Source of the DNA: an uncultured Hyphomonas sp.
GTDB taxonomy: Bacteria > Pseudomonadota > Alphaproteobacteria > Caulobacterales > Hyphomonadaceae
Reading direction: 5' to 3'
Assembly (NCBI RefSeq): GCF_963678875.1
Contig: NZ_OY787456.1
Coordinates: 806,001-870,000 of the forward strand
DNA length: 64,000 bases
In this document: piece by piece, positions 53,301-61,220 of the stretch
Layout of the letters: every line of letters begins with the position of its first letter
Numbering within the stretch: position 1 is the first letter of the stretch
Translations under genes and position numbers: made by a program
Notes under the pieces: generated by a model
The model's database searches: none
What the model was told of the DNA's origin: nothing
What the model saw: the letters and a program-made list of their open reading frames with translations, nothing else

Positions 53301-53492
53301 AACTACATCGACCTGGCCGGCCAGTGGGCCGCGAAGGATTGGGTCTCGTTCCGCTTCGGTGTGAACAACGTGCTGGATGAAGATCCGCCGCTGTCCGCTT
53401 CGGTCGGTACGACGGGTAACGGTAACACCTACCCGCAAACCTACGACGCTCTGGGTCGTTACATCTTCGTCGGCGCGACGTTCGACTTCTAA
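50313..53492 (+). CDS. TonB-dependent outer-membrane receptor
   Basis: A 1,059-residue receptor with signal peptide, a plug domain beginning ETVYVTGSRIASPN (TonB box-like ETVYVTG), NAVRTLVLVDGKRMPYGS, and a 22-strand barrel ending ALGRYIFVGATFDF. The plug start and GVVNFIMK are typical of the large caulobacter receptors for sugars or other substrates. GTG 50313 is chosen because GGAGG lies 7 bases upstream; the frame opens at 50238. Codon use (more GGT, GCT, GTT) differs from neighbours, as expected for a highly expressed gene. Substrate unknown. Confidence 0.92.
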   Translation: MNGKSIKSRLLASSVIAGAAFMAQASMLAVAQEADEAVDTVATTTEDATARQETVYVTGSRIASPNMTTNSPVTSVSANDVKLQGVTRVEDLVTQLPQAFAAQNSTVSNGASGTATVSLRNLDLGGNAVRTLVLVDGKRMPYGSPNDPAADLNLIPGQMIERVDVLTGGASAVYGSDAIAGVVNFIMKDDFEGVQIDTQYGFYQHNNDYDTNGSLRDVIAARSVGNPSQFSLPDDNVDDGWSKEITAIMGVNTDDGRGNLTGWIGYRNNAAVLQGERDYSACANGIDGDTGDFTCGGSSTSFPGRITDFNSFDYSLDQGTSEFIPWSGDYQYNFGPLNYYQRPDERYSVGFNGHYEINDYVEAYTQFMFMDYQSKAQIAPSGNFFVTQGISCDNPLLSAGQRDGLCNVDLVPSIVDDPDTAKDEVAEFLNGFENPAAGAAWLAFANGADQTALTGAAPGLDSDGNFITTPFGGVSPAYFGRRNVEGGGRTDNLGYQTYRGVVGIRGDLYKAPGWSYDLSASYAQVTLSRSYTNEFSVTRLTRAMDVVADPDSGEAVCASVLDGTDPNCVPYNVWTVGGVTDEALNYLQVPLLQNGTTEQNIVTGVLTGDLGQYGFQLPSANSGLQVAIGAEYRRDALESITDNSFATGDGAGQGGPTIGLSGDIDAYDFFGEFQMPLVEGKPGVELLSVEGAYRYSDYSTGISSDSYKIGGDYAPTSDIRFRASFQKAVRAPNVIDLFQAQGFNLFDLDDDLCDFSDPAGDGTASAEACIGSNPWQVNAAQAGSGALESPAGQYNFLQGGNPDLEPEEAETLTVGFVATPTFLPGFSASVDYYNIEITDAISTVGASVTMQLCYLQGDMDACQRIQRNANGQLWVGTGNVVDLNVNIGGVETSGFDVSAAYGFDMGTYGSLNLSMNGTYLDSFDVDPVGNAAYAYDCVGKYGNDCFTPTPEWRHRARANWATPVDGLDLSATWRYIGSVDIDTGATGRVDSTLDAQNYIDLAGQWAAKDWVSFRFGVNNVLDEDPPLSASVGTTGNGNTYPQTYDALGRYIFVGATFDF

Positions 53493-53519
53493 GTCGGCTC
53501 GCCCAACGGCAAAATCGGG

Positions 53520-53553
53520 AACGGCGGTCCTTCGGGACCGCCGTTTTCCTTTT
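53520..53553 (+). terminator. Rho-independent terminator of the TonB receptor gene
   Basis: ACGGCGGTCC (53521-53530) and GGACCGCCGT (53535-53544) form a 10-bp stem with a TTCG loop, followed by TTTCCTTTTT. Confidence 0.9.
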
Positions 53554-53683
53554 TGGGTCACAAAAAGTGAGCGTCACGGCGCTCGGCGCAGGGCCGTATA
53601 TCGTCCGTATATTGTCTGTATATCGTGTTTTGTATGGTTTGCAGACGCGCGCTTATCCGACCGGGTTGCGGTGGAGGGCGGCG

Positions 53684-54577
53684 TCAGGCGTCGGCGCGCC
53701 AGCGGGCATAGATCGCCGTCGGAAGCAGGCGGTCGGAATCCTTCTGGGGCAGGGCCATTTCACCCATTTCCATTGTGCCGCCATAAGGCTTCAGCCGGTC
53801 GGCCAGGGCCTGCGCGAGGGCGAGGTAAGACAGGCGCACGGCATAGGCGGTGAGGATCACAAAGCGCGGCTGATCACTCAGCAGGTCTCGCACAGTGTCC
53901 AGTAATTCCGGGAGATTTTCCTCGAAACGCCAGGTTTCGTTCTTTGGGCCGCGGCCGAATTTCGGCGGGTCCAGGATGATGCCGTCATAGCGGTTGCCGC
54001 GCCGGATTTCGCGGGCGGTGAACTTCATCGCGTCGTCGGCAATCCAGCGGATCGGCTTGTCGTCGAGGCCGCTGAGGGACTGGTTTTCCTTGCCGTAGCC
54101 GTTCGATTTCGGGCTCGCATCGAGGTGCACGACCTCGGCGCCGGCGGCGGCGCAGGCGAGCGACATCATTCCGGTATAACCGAACAGATTCAAGGCGTTG
54201 ATGGGCCGTCCGGCCGTGCGGATCTGGTCCTGCGCGAAGCGCCAGTGGACCGAATGTTCCTGGAAAATGCCCATGTGCCGGAAGGCGGTTCGCCGGGCAT
54301 TGAAGGTCAGTCCGTTCCAGCGCATCGGCCAGATGTCCTGCGCCTTGGGGGAGAGGACTTCCCAATTGCCGGAGCCGTCTTCGTCATTGTTTTTACTGGA
54401 GAAACGCGCATCCGCGCGCCAGGTCTCGACGGGGCGGGCCGGTTCCCAGAAGGCCTGCGGGTCCGGCCGGATCACGGTCTGGCTGCCGAAGCGCTCCAGC
54501 TTCTGGAGGTGCCCGGAATCGAGCAGGGCGTAATCGTCCCAGTCGTCCGCGACGAGCAGTTTCGTCTCAGTTCTCAT
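53684..54577 (-). CDS. Class I SAM-dependent methyltransferase, RlmI-like
   Basis: A 297-residue methyltransferase of the Methyltrans_SAM (RlmI/RlmK) type. The SAM-binding motif NALNLFGYTGMMSLACAAAGAEVVHLDAS and catalytic LDPPKFGRGPKN are clear. The target, probably rRNA or tRNA, is not known. Its ATG overlaps the stop of the upstream TrmH-like gene by 4 bases, so the pair is coupled and both likely act on RNA. Confidence 0.85.
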   Translation of the reverse strand: MRTETKLLVADDWDDYALLDSGHLQKLERFGSQTVIRPDPQAFWEPARPVETWRADARFSSKNNDEDGSGNWEVLSPKAQDIWPMRWNGLTFNARRTAFRHMGIFQEHSVHWRFAQDQIRTAGRPINALNLFGYTGMMSLACAAAGAEVVHLDASPKSNGYGKENQSLSGLDDKPIRWIADDAMKFTAREIRRGNRYDGIILDPPKFGRGPKNETWRFEENLPELLDTVRDLLSDQPRFVILTAYAVRLSYLALAQALADRLKPYGGTMEMGEMALPQKDSDRLLPTAIYARWRADA

Positions 54578-55395
54578 TGGAAATCCCGCTGCCGCCAGGC
54601 CTCATAGACCATAATCGCCGTCGCCTGCGCCAAATTCAAACTATCCGCCCCCCCGCGCATGGGGATTAGGACGAGCTGGTCGCAATCGGCTTCGACGGCG
54701 GGGGGGAGGCCGGTCTGTTCATTGCCCATGAGGATCACTGTATCCTGTTGCAGGTTCACCAGATCGTGGCGGGCGGTGCCGTTCACGGAGGCGGCGACGG
54801 AGGCGATGCCGGCATTGCGGCGCCAGGCTTCGAACGCGTCGTACGATGCGGTGGCGAAGGGCATGTCGAAGAGTGATCCCATGGAGGCGCGTACGGCTTC
54901 GAAACTGTAAGGATCACAACAGGTTCCGACGAGGATGACCCCGTCCGCCCCGGCGCAGTCCGCGGTCCGCAGAATGGTGCCGAGATTGCCCGGATCGCGC
55001 ACTTCATAGAGGGCGACGAAAAGCGACTTCCGCAGACTATTCCGGACTTCCAGCTGATCAAGCGTGACCTGGCGTTGCTTGAACGTTGCGATAACGGACT
55101 GCGCGTTGTCCTTGTGCGTGATCTTCGACATCAGCCGCTCAGGCACCAGCACGACCCGCGCGCCGGCGGCTTCTGCCTTGTCGGCGAGGGCGGCAATGTG
55201 CGGGCGGTCCGCAACCGCAGCGGCGACGACCAGCGTGTCCGGCTGCCAATTGTTGGCGAGGCCCTGTTCCACCAAGCGCGCGCCCTCGGCCAGGAACAGG
55301 CCGCTCGACTGGCGTTCCTTTTTCCTTTCAAGGCCTTTCAGCGACTTGATCAGCGGGTTCGAAGGGGAGGTGAGGGTTTCGGGCGGACGTTTCAT
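54574..55395 (-). CDS. TrmH/SpoU-family RNA methyltransferase
   Basis: A 273-residue SPOUT 2'-O-methyltransferase. It has an N-terminal L7Ae-like substrate-binding region (NPLIKSLKGLERKKERQSSGLFLAEG) and a knotted domain with RDPGNLGTILRTADCAGAD, VRASMGSLFDMP, VILMGNEQTGLP and MRGGADSLNLAQATAI. These are SpoU motifs 1-3. ATG 55395 is preferred to 55458 because the domain begins there, though neither has a strong ribosome site. Coupled to the methyltransferase downstream. Confidence 0.88.
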   Translation of the reverse strand: MKRPPETLTSPSNPLIKSLKGLERKKERQSSGLFLAEGARLVEQGLANNWQPDTLVVAAAVADRPHIAALADKAEAAGARVVLVPERLMSKITHKDNAQSVIATFKQRQVTLDQLEVRNSLRKSLFVALYEVRDPGNLGTILRTADCAGADGVILVGTCCDPYSFEAVRASMGSLFDMPFATASYDAFEAWRRNAGIASVAASVNGTARHDLVNLQQDTVILMGNEQTGLPPAVEADCDQLVLIPMRGGADSLNLAQATAIMVYEAWRQRDFQ

Positions 55396-55493
55396 GCGTT
55401 GTGGATCGCGTGCGGCGGACTCTTGCGACGGGTCCCTGAATAGGGCATCCCATGACAAAGGGAATGCCTAACAGGAGGTTAGCGGGGTCCCGA

Positions 55494-56954
55494 ATGAAAA
55501 TGCTCGATTACCTGCTGGCGCCAGTCGCGCTGGTAGGCCTCGTGGCAACGGGATGGTGGGGGCTGTACCAGTCTCCGCAGCGGCCTGCAAACCTGGCCGC
55601 GCAGCTTGAGCAGGATGCCAACGCCGCCCTTGCCCGAAACGGATATGACTGGGCGCATGTGCGCATGAACGGCCAGCGGGCCGTGCTGAAGGGGGCTGCC
55701 CCTTCGGAGGATGCCGCCATGGCCGCCGCCGAGACCGTGTTGCGGTCCCAGTGGGGCGGCGGCGTCGTCGTGGGCGGCGTAACCGTTGTCGAGGTTGCCG
55801 TCGATCCGGGCCTGCCGGTCTCGCCCTTCGTCTGGCGCGCGCAGAAAAGCGCTGATGGCCATATTATCCTGTCCGGCTACGTCCCCTCGCGCATGATCGC
55901 CAGCCAGATCGAGGCTGAGGCAGCACGCCTTTCCGGCGGTCTGGCAGCGGAAAACCGGATGGAGGTCGCTGCCGGGGCGCCGGGCGGCAACTGGCAGGGC
56001 GTCGCCCGTTTCGGACTGGGTATCCTGTCAGACCTGGATCAGGGTGAGGTGCGCCTGACCGGCAGAACGCTGCGGGTCAGCGGCACCGAGACCGACCCGG
56101 CAGAGCGGACGCGCCTGTCTGCACAGGTTTCGGCACTTGCCGCGCCCTATCGCGGCGTGCCGCTGATCAAGGGCCTGCCGGTCTGGACGGCGGCGCATAC
56201 CGACGAAGGGCTGGTGCTGGAAGGCAAGGTGCGCAGCGAGGCCCAACGACGCGCGCTGGCCGATGCCGCGCAGGCGCATGCCGCCGGCGACGTGATCGAC
56301 CGGATGGAACTCGCCCCGGACATGCCGGACGGCTGGGTCGTGCTGGCGGAGACGGGCCTGCCGGTTTTCGCCCGGTTCCAGACGGGGGACATGGGGTACT
56401 ATCCGGCAGAAGGCGATGCAGGTTTCGTGATCGAAGGCGAGGCGCCCGCCAGCCTCATCCAGTCTGTCAAACAGGATCTCACCGCTGCTGGGTCCGGCCT
56501 GCCGGCGACGGTCTGGGCCTATCCGGTGGATGTGGACGTTCCGGAAGTATCCGGGGTCGACTTTACGAAGGACGGCGCCGCAGCCTGCCAGTCGGCATTC
56601 GACGCTGTCCTGGCGTCGAACCCGATTGGATTCGACGAGGATGGAACGACGCTGTCCCGGCAAAGCTGGCCTGCGCTCGATAAATTGCTGGCCGTGTCAC
56701 ATCGCTGCGCACCCGGCCTGCTATTCGAAATCGGCGGACACTCTGATTCGACAGGCAATTCCGATGCTGAAGGCGCTTCGGGAAAGGCCCGTGCTGAAGC
56801 GGTGGTGTCCTATATGGTGGCAGCCGGGTTTGATCCGGCCCGCCTGTCTGCGCTTGGCTATGGCCCAGACCAGCCTGCGCGGGCTAATGACAATAGTGAC
56901 GGTCCGGTGCCCGGCCGGCTGATAGAAATCAGAGTTCTGACACGGAGCGACTAA
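55494..56954 (+). CDS. OmpA-family envelope protein
   Basis: A 486-residue protein with an N-terminal membrane segment (DYLLAPVALVGLVATGWWGLY), two BON-like repeat regions, and a C-terminal OmpA peptidoglycan-binding domain (FEIGGHSDSTGNSDAEGASGKARAEAV, shown only in part as GGHSDSTGNSDAEG) near 412-435. It is anchored in the inner membrane and reaches the wall, as in ArfA-like proteins. The start may be ATG 55494 or 55500. Its TAA overlaps the ATG of the next gene by one base (TAATG). Confidence 0.82.
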   Translation: MKMLDYLLAPVALVGLVATGWWGLYQSPQRPANLAAQLEQDANAALARNGYDWAHVRMNGQRAVLKGAAPSEDAAMAAAETVLRSQWGGGVVVGGVTVVEVAVDPGLPVSPFVWRAQKSADGHIILSGYVPSRMIASQIEAEAARLSGGLAAENRMEVAAGAPGGNWQGVARFGLGILSDLDQGEVRLTGRTLRVSGTETDPAERTRLSAQVSALAAPYRGVPLIKGLPVWTAAHTDEGLVLEGKVRSEAQRRALADAAQAHAAGDVIDRMELAPDMPDGWVVLAETGLPVFARFQTGDMGYYPAEGDAGFVIEGEAPASLIQSVKQDLTAAGSGLPATVWAYPVDVDVPEVSGVDFTKDGAAACQSAFDAVLASNPIGFDEDGTTLSRQSWPALDKLLAVSHRCAPGLLFEIGGHSDSTGNSDAEGASGKARAEAVVSYMVAAGFDPARLSALGYGPDQPARANDNSDGPVPGRLIEIRVLTRSD

Positions 56955-58825
56955 TGGCTTGGCTTGTAGCACATATGTGGATGGTCCTGGCTGGGGCGAC
57001 CGTGTTTGCGTTGTTTCTGGGCTGGTCCGTGCGGGGCATCCTGCTGACGGGCAAGATGCGCAAGGCCGTTGTCGACAAGGATGTCGCGCTGACCGAACTG
57101 GATCAGGCGCGGGACGAAATCGAGCGGCTGTTCGCTGCCCAGCGGGCCCAGCGCGGGGAGGGCGGAAATGTTGCCGACGCCTCCGCCCGCAAAATTTCAG
57201 ACCTGACGTCGGAGCTGCAGAAAGCGAAGACCGAACTCGCGACCTTGAAAACGGAAGCCACCAAAGCGGGGGCTTCAGCCGCTGTGGCGCCGCAAACTGA
57301 AGGCGATGCACCGACCATTGTCCTGCCGCCGAACCGGGGTGGGGCAGAAGATACAGCCGACCCATCCGAACAGGTCCAGTCCACAGAAGCGGCGGGCGAC
57401 GAGGCCGAGGCACCGTCTCTGGTCTGGCGCAACCGTCATCTGGAAGCGCGCGTGCAGTATCTCGAAACCCAGCTCGCAGAGCGGGAGGCCGCACCGGCCG
57501 CTCCGGTCGCCGTGGCACCCGCCGCGGTATCCGAAGCGATTGCCGAACCGTCGGCTGACGAGGCAGGGCTCGCAAAACTGAAATGGCAGGCGGATTACCT
57601 TAAGCAGCGTGTCGAAGCGCTGGAGTCAGAGCTGGCCAAGGCGCCTGCAGAAGCGCCCGTGCTGGCGGATGAAGACCTGAACGAGGAAATGGCCCGCCTG
57701 CGCTGGCGCAATCGCTTCCTGGAAGGCCGGCTTGCCTATTTCGAAGGCGGCGCCGAAGAAGTGGCCGCTGAGCCCGAAGTGGCTGATCCCGCCGCTGATT
57801 TCGATGAAGCCGTGGAGGCGTCGGCGGACGATGTCCTGGCCGCCGAAACGCCGCTGGAGGCCGAGACCGCGCCGGATGAGGAAGCGACGGATGATCCCGC
57901 TGCCCTCCAGGCGATGTTCAGTCTTCCTGCTGAAGACGACATTGTCGAAGACGAAGCTGAAGATGAAGTCGGCGACGTCTCCGAAGAGGACGTCGCTGAA
58001 CTGGAAGAAGACAGTTTCGAAGACGTCTCCGACGACGAAGAGGAATCCCTCGCCGAAGCCGATCACGCCGATGAGGAAGTTCTGTCGGATGAGGAATATG
58101 ATGAGGAAGACTTCGTCGAAGATGACGCTTCCGACGACGAGCTCGAAGCTGATGACGACAGCGCAGACGTCGAGGAAGACGATTCTGACGAGCAGGAAGA
58201 GGACTACGACGAAGAGTCGTTTGAAGAGGATGAAGACGGCGACGGGGAGTCCTACGACGACGAAGACGACGTTGAAGACGAATTCGACGACGATGCCGAT
58301 GATGAGTCCGACGACGATGAATTCGAAGACGGCGACTTCGAAGACGACGAAGCCTATGACGATGCTGGCGAAGACGATGACGACTCGGAGGATGAGTACG
58401 AGGCCGACGCAGAAGATGACGATGCATCCGATGAGGATGACGAGGCGTCTGATGAGGCCTGGGATGACGCCGGCGAAGTCGAAGATGACGCTGACGATGA
58501 AGGCGAATTCGACGAAGACGACGAAGATTCCGGCGACGAGGACGTCTCCTATGAAACAGAAGAAACCGTCCTGACAGAGCGCCCGATGGCGATGAACGGC
58601 CCGGTTGAGGGGCATCCCGATGACCTGACCCTGATTGGCGGCATTGGCCCGAAGATCCAGGTTCTGCTGAACGAGCTGGGCGTCTGGCATTATGACCAGA
58701 TTGCCGAATGGACCCCGGAGAATGTCGCCTGGATGGACGAGCATCTCAATTTCGGGGGCCGCATCGCCCGCGAGGGCTGGGTGGAGCAGGCCGCTGTCCT
58801 GGTCCGGGACGCAGAAAACGTCTGA
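56954..58825 (+). CDS. Membrane-anchored acidic protein with C-terminal helix-hairpin-helix
   Basis: A 623-residue protein. One membrane segment (about 9-31) and a coiled coil (35-100) are followed by three copies of a motif, WRNRHLEARVQYLE (~157), WQADYLKQRVEALE (~209) and WRNRFLEGRLAYFE (~249). Residues ~268-538 are an Asp/Glu tract. The C-terminus (LIGGIGPKIQVLLNELGVWHYDQIAEWTPENVAWMDEHL) is the helix-hairpin-helix module found at the end of long alphaproteobacterial NuoE. It overlaps the OmpA gene by one base. Function unknown; it may link envelope and nucleic acid or ribosomes. Confidence 0.75.
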   Translation: MAWLVAHMWMVLAGATVFALFLGWSVRGILLTGKMRKAVVDKDVALTELDQARDEIERLFAAQRAQRGEGGNVADASARKISDLTSELQKAKTELATLKTEATKAGASAAVAPQTEGDAPTIVLPPNRGGAEDTADPSEQVQSTEAAGDEAEAPSLVWRNRHLEARVQYLETQLAEREAAPAAPVAVAPAAVSEAIAEPSADEAGLAKLKWQADYLKQRVEALESELAKAPAEAPVLADEDLNEEMARLRWRNRFLEGRLAYFEGGAEEVAAEPEVADPAADFDEAVEASADDVLAAETPLEAETAPDEEATDDPAALQAMFSLPAEDDIVEDEAEDEVGDVSEEDVAELEEDSFEDVSDDEEESLAEADHADEEVLSDEEYDEEDFVEDDASDDELEADDDSADVEEDDSDEQEEDYDEESFEEDEDGDGESYDDEDDVEDEFDDDADDESDDDEFEDGDFEDDEAYDDAGEDDDDSEDEYEADAEDDDASDEDDEASDEAWDDAGEVEDDADDEGEFDEDDEDSGDEDVSYETEETVLTERPMAMNGPVEGHPDDLTLIGGIGPKIQVLLNELGVWHYDQIAEWTPENVAWMDEHLNFGGRIAREGWVEQAAVLVRDAENV

Positions 58826-58945
58826 CACATTCAGGCAGGGTTCAGCCGGAACCGGCCAGCCTTGCCCGCGTAATCGTTAGGCTCGCCCGATTGCAATTTG
58901 CAGGCGCGCGGCTAACCTTGATTTGCCTGCAAGAGGGAGAGGCAC

Positions 58946-59797
58946 ATGACGAAATTGATCGATATCGATAGCGCCGTTTTCGAAGGGGCGCCGCGTGTGA
59001 ACCTGTCCCGCCGGGCCATAATTTCCGGCCTCGCCGCCGGAACGGTGTTCCCGTTCGTGACGAACTGCTCGACCAATCCTGCGACCGGGCGCAGCCAGTT
59101 CGTGATCTTCGGTGAACAGGAAGTTGCTTCCATGGCCGCTTCGGCCTGGACCGACATGAAAGCCCAGACGCCGGTGACGGCCAATTCCCAGCTGAAGAGC
59201 CGGGTGCTGCACGTATGGGAGAAGACGCTGCACGGTGCGGAGCGGAAGGGCGACATCACCGCCGGACAGAACTGGGAGTTGGCCGTGTTCGACACCGATG
59301 ATGTCAACGCCTTCGTCATGCCGGGCAACCGGGTGGGGGTTTATCGCGGCATTACGGAACTGACCGAGAATGATGACCAGCTCTCGTCCATTCTGGGTCA
59401 TGAGACCGGGCATGTGGTCGGCCGCCACGCTGCCGAGCGCCTGTCGGTGACGACTGCCGCCCAGCTCGGCCTGGCAGCGGGCCAGATTGCGATTGCCCAG
59501 TCCGAGACGCTGTCGAAATATGGCGGCGAAATCGGTGCGCTGGGCGGTGCGGCCATGCAGTTTGGTGTGATCCTGCCCTACAGCCGGAATCATGAGCTTG
59601 AGGCCGACAAGCTGGGCGTCGATTACATGCACAATGCCGGCTATGACGTGCGCCAGTCGGTCCGCCTGTGGGAACTGATGGATGCCCAGTCCAAGGGCCA
59701 GCGCCCGGCGGAATTCATGTCCACCCACCCGGACCCGGCCCGCCGGGCCCAGGAACTGGTGAAGTACATCAACTACAGGGGCTATGCCCTGATGTAG
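58946..59797 (+). CDS. M48-family metalloprotease, lipoprotein
   Basis: A 283-residue protease with Tat-like and lipobox features (SRRAIISG, FVTNC) and the zinc motif H152-E-T-G-H156 in ILGHETGHVVG, with the third ligand in NHELEAD (216-221). It resembles the LoiP/BepA class that clears or matures outer-membrane proteins. AGAGGG lies 11 bases before the ATG. It lies upstream of rplK. Confidence 0.88.
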   Translation: MTKLIDIDSAVFEGAPRVNLSRRAIISGLAAGTVFPFVTNCSTNPATGRSQFVIFGEQEVASMAASAWTDMKAQTPVTANSQLKSRVLHVWEKTLHGAERKGDITAGQNWELAVFDTDDVNAFVMPGNRVGVYRGITELTENDDQLSSILGHETGHVVGRHAAERLSVTTAAQLGLAAGQIAIAQSETLSKYGGEIGALGGAAMQFGVILPYSRNHELEADKLGVDYMHNAGYDVRQSVRLWELMDAQSKGQRPAEFMSTHPDPARRAQELVKYINYRGYALM

Positions 59798-59839
59798 GCA
59801 GGATGACGCCTCGGGCAGGGGCGGCCTGACTCGTCCCGC

Positions 59840-59868
59840 TTGACCCTACTATCCAGATGCGCCATACG
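59840..59868 (+). promoter_or_regulatory. Candidate promoter of rplK-rplA
   Basis: TTGACC (59840-59845) and CATACG (59863-59868) are spaced 17 bases apart, about 104 bases before the rplK ATG. Confidence 0.5.
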
Positions 59869-59881
59869 CGCCGCTTCTGCG

Positions 59882-59913
59882 GGAGGCATGCCATGCCAGA
59901 CCGCGGAGCCTCC
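59882..59913 (+). promoter_or_regulatory. Candidate stem in the rplK leader
   Basis: GGAGGC (59882-59887) and GCCTCC (59908-59913) can pair across a 20-base loop in the leader of rplK-rplA. L1 represses its own mRNA in many bacteria by binding a leader that mimics its rRNA site, so this is a candidate site. No sequence identity to that site was proven. Confidence 0.3.
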
Positions 59914-59971
59914 ATTGTAACCGGGCGGATCGAAAGACCACCGCCCCATCTGAAACGTTCGAGAGGACAAT

Positions 59972-60418
59972 ATGGCCAAGAAACTGCTGGGGCAGCTGAA
60001 GCTCCAGATTCCTGCCGGCCAGGCCAACCCGTCGCCGCCCGTCGGCCCGGCGCTCGGTCAGCGCGGCATCAACATCATGGAATTCTGCAAGGCGTTCAAC
60101 GCCAAGACCCAATCCATGGAACCCGGCCTGCCGGTACCGGTCGTCATCGACTACTACCAGGACAAGTCGTTCACCTTCATCACCAAGACGCCGCCGGCGA
60201 CTGTGCTGCTGAAGAAGGCTGCCAAGCTGAAGCTCGGCAAGAAGCCTGCTTCCGGCGCCAAGAAGCCGGGCTACGACACCGTCGGCAAGGTCACCATGGC
60301 CCAGGTGCGTGAGATCGCGGAAATCAAAATGCCCGACCTCAACGCCAACGACATTGACGCAGCTGCCAAGATCATCGCCGGTTCCGCCCGCGCGATGGGC
60401 ATCGAAGTTGTGGAGTAA
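59972..60418 (+). CDS. rplK: Ribosomal protein L11
   Basis: A 148-residue large-subunit protein with the N-terminal LKLQIPAGQANPSPPVGPALG that binds release-factor/EF-G region and the C-terminal RNA-binding domain (TPPATVLLKKAAKL, KIIAGSARAMGIEVVE). ATG 59972 follows GAGAGGA. rplA follows after 5 bases. secE and nusG, which often precede it, are not here. Confidence 0.97.
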   Translation: MAKKLLGQLKLQIPAGQANPSPPVGPALGQRGINIMEFCKAFNAKTQSMEPGLPVPVVIDYYQDKSFTFITKTPPATVLLKKAAKLKLGKKPASGAKKPGYDTVGKVTMAQVREIAEIKMPDLNANDIDAAAKIIAGSARAMGIEVVE

Positions 60419-60423
60419 GAACC

Positions 60424-61119
60424 ATGGCGAAAGCAGGAAAGCGCGCACGCGCAATTGCAGAATCCGTTGACGCAAACAAAGCCTACACCGTCGCTGACGC
60501 TGTGGCGCTGGTGAAGTCCAACGCAAAAGCGAAGTTCGACGAAACCGTCGAGATCGCCGTGAACCTCGGCGTTGACCCGAAATACGCAGACCAGATGGTC
60601 CGCGGCGTGGTCAACCTGCCGGCCGGCACGGGCAAGGACGTCCGCGTCGCCGTGTTCGCGAAAGACGCAAAAGCAGAAGAAGCCACCGCAGCCGGTGCCG
60701 ATTTCGTCGGTGCTGAAGACCTGATGGAAAAAATCCAGGGCGGCTTCATGGACTTCGACCGCGTCATCGCATCGCCGGACATGATGGCCGTTGTCGGCCG
60801 TCTGGGTAAGGTGCTCGGCCCGCGCGGCCTGATGCCGAACCCGAAGGTCGGCACCGTGACCCCGAACGTGGCCCAGGCCGTCAAGGACGCAAAGTCCGGC
60901 TCGGTCGAGTTCCGCGTCGAGAAGGCCGGTATCGTTCACGCCGGCGTCGGCAAGGCTTCCTTCGCTGAAGGCGACATCGAGAAGAACGTCACCGCGTTCC
61001 TCGACGCTCTCGTGAAAGCCCGTCCGTCCGGCGCAAAAGGTACGTTCGTGAAGAAGATCTCGCTCTCGTCCACCATGGGCGCTGGCGTCACGATCGACAC
61101 GGCAGAGATCTCTCAGTAA
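60424..61119 (+). CDS. rplA: Ribosomal protein L1
   Basis: A 231-residue protein starting MAKAGKRARAIAESVD with the L1 core (VNLGVDPKYADQMVRGVVNLPAGTGK, partial), GRLGKVLGPRGLMPNPKVGTV and the C-terminal lobe. It binds the L1 stalk of 23S rRNA. A strong terminator follows, so rplJ-rplL are not in the same transcript. Confidence 0.97.
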   Translation: MAKAGKRARAIAESVDANKAYTVADAVALVKSNAKAKFDETVEIAVNLGVDPKYADQMVRGVVNLPAGTGKDVRVAVFAKDAKAEEATAAGADFVGAEDLMEKIQGGFMDFDRVIASPDMMAVVGRLGKVLGPRGLMPNPKVGTVTPNVAQAVKDAKSGSVEFRVEKAGIVHAGVGKASFAEGDIEKNVTAFLDALVKARPSGAKGTFVKKISLSSTMGAGVTIDTAEISQ

Positions 61120-61146
61120 GCCTGAGCCGATCATCGAACGAATAAG

Positions 61147-61178
61147 AAAAGCCCGGCGCCGCAAGGTGCCGGGCTTTT
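61147..61178. terminator. Bidirectional terminator between rplA and the UrcA-like gene
   Basis: GCCCGGC (61151-61157) and GCCGGGC (61168-61174), with further GCC/GGT pairing inside, are flanked by AAAA and TTTT, so the hairpin works on either strand. It ends rplA on the plus strand and could serve the UrcA-like gene on the minus. Confidence 0.85.
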
Positions 61179-61220
61179 CCGTTCAGGGGCTGGGTGGGGT
61201 GGGGACGCCCCCGAATGGGT

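Noticed and set aside
50292..53561. A 1,089-codon open frame antisense to the TonB receptor gene
   Set aside because: It mirrors the receptor gene codon by codon, has no ribosome site or family match, and the plus-strand product is a clear TonB receptor. Long antisense frames are common in GC-rich DNA.
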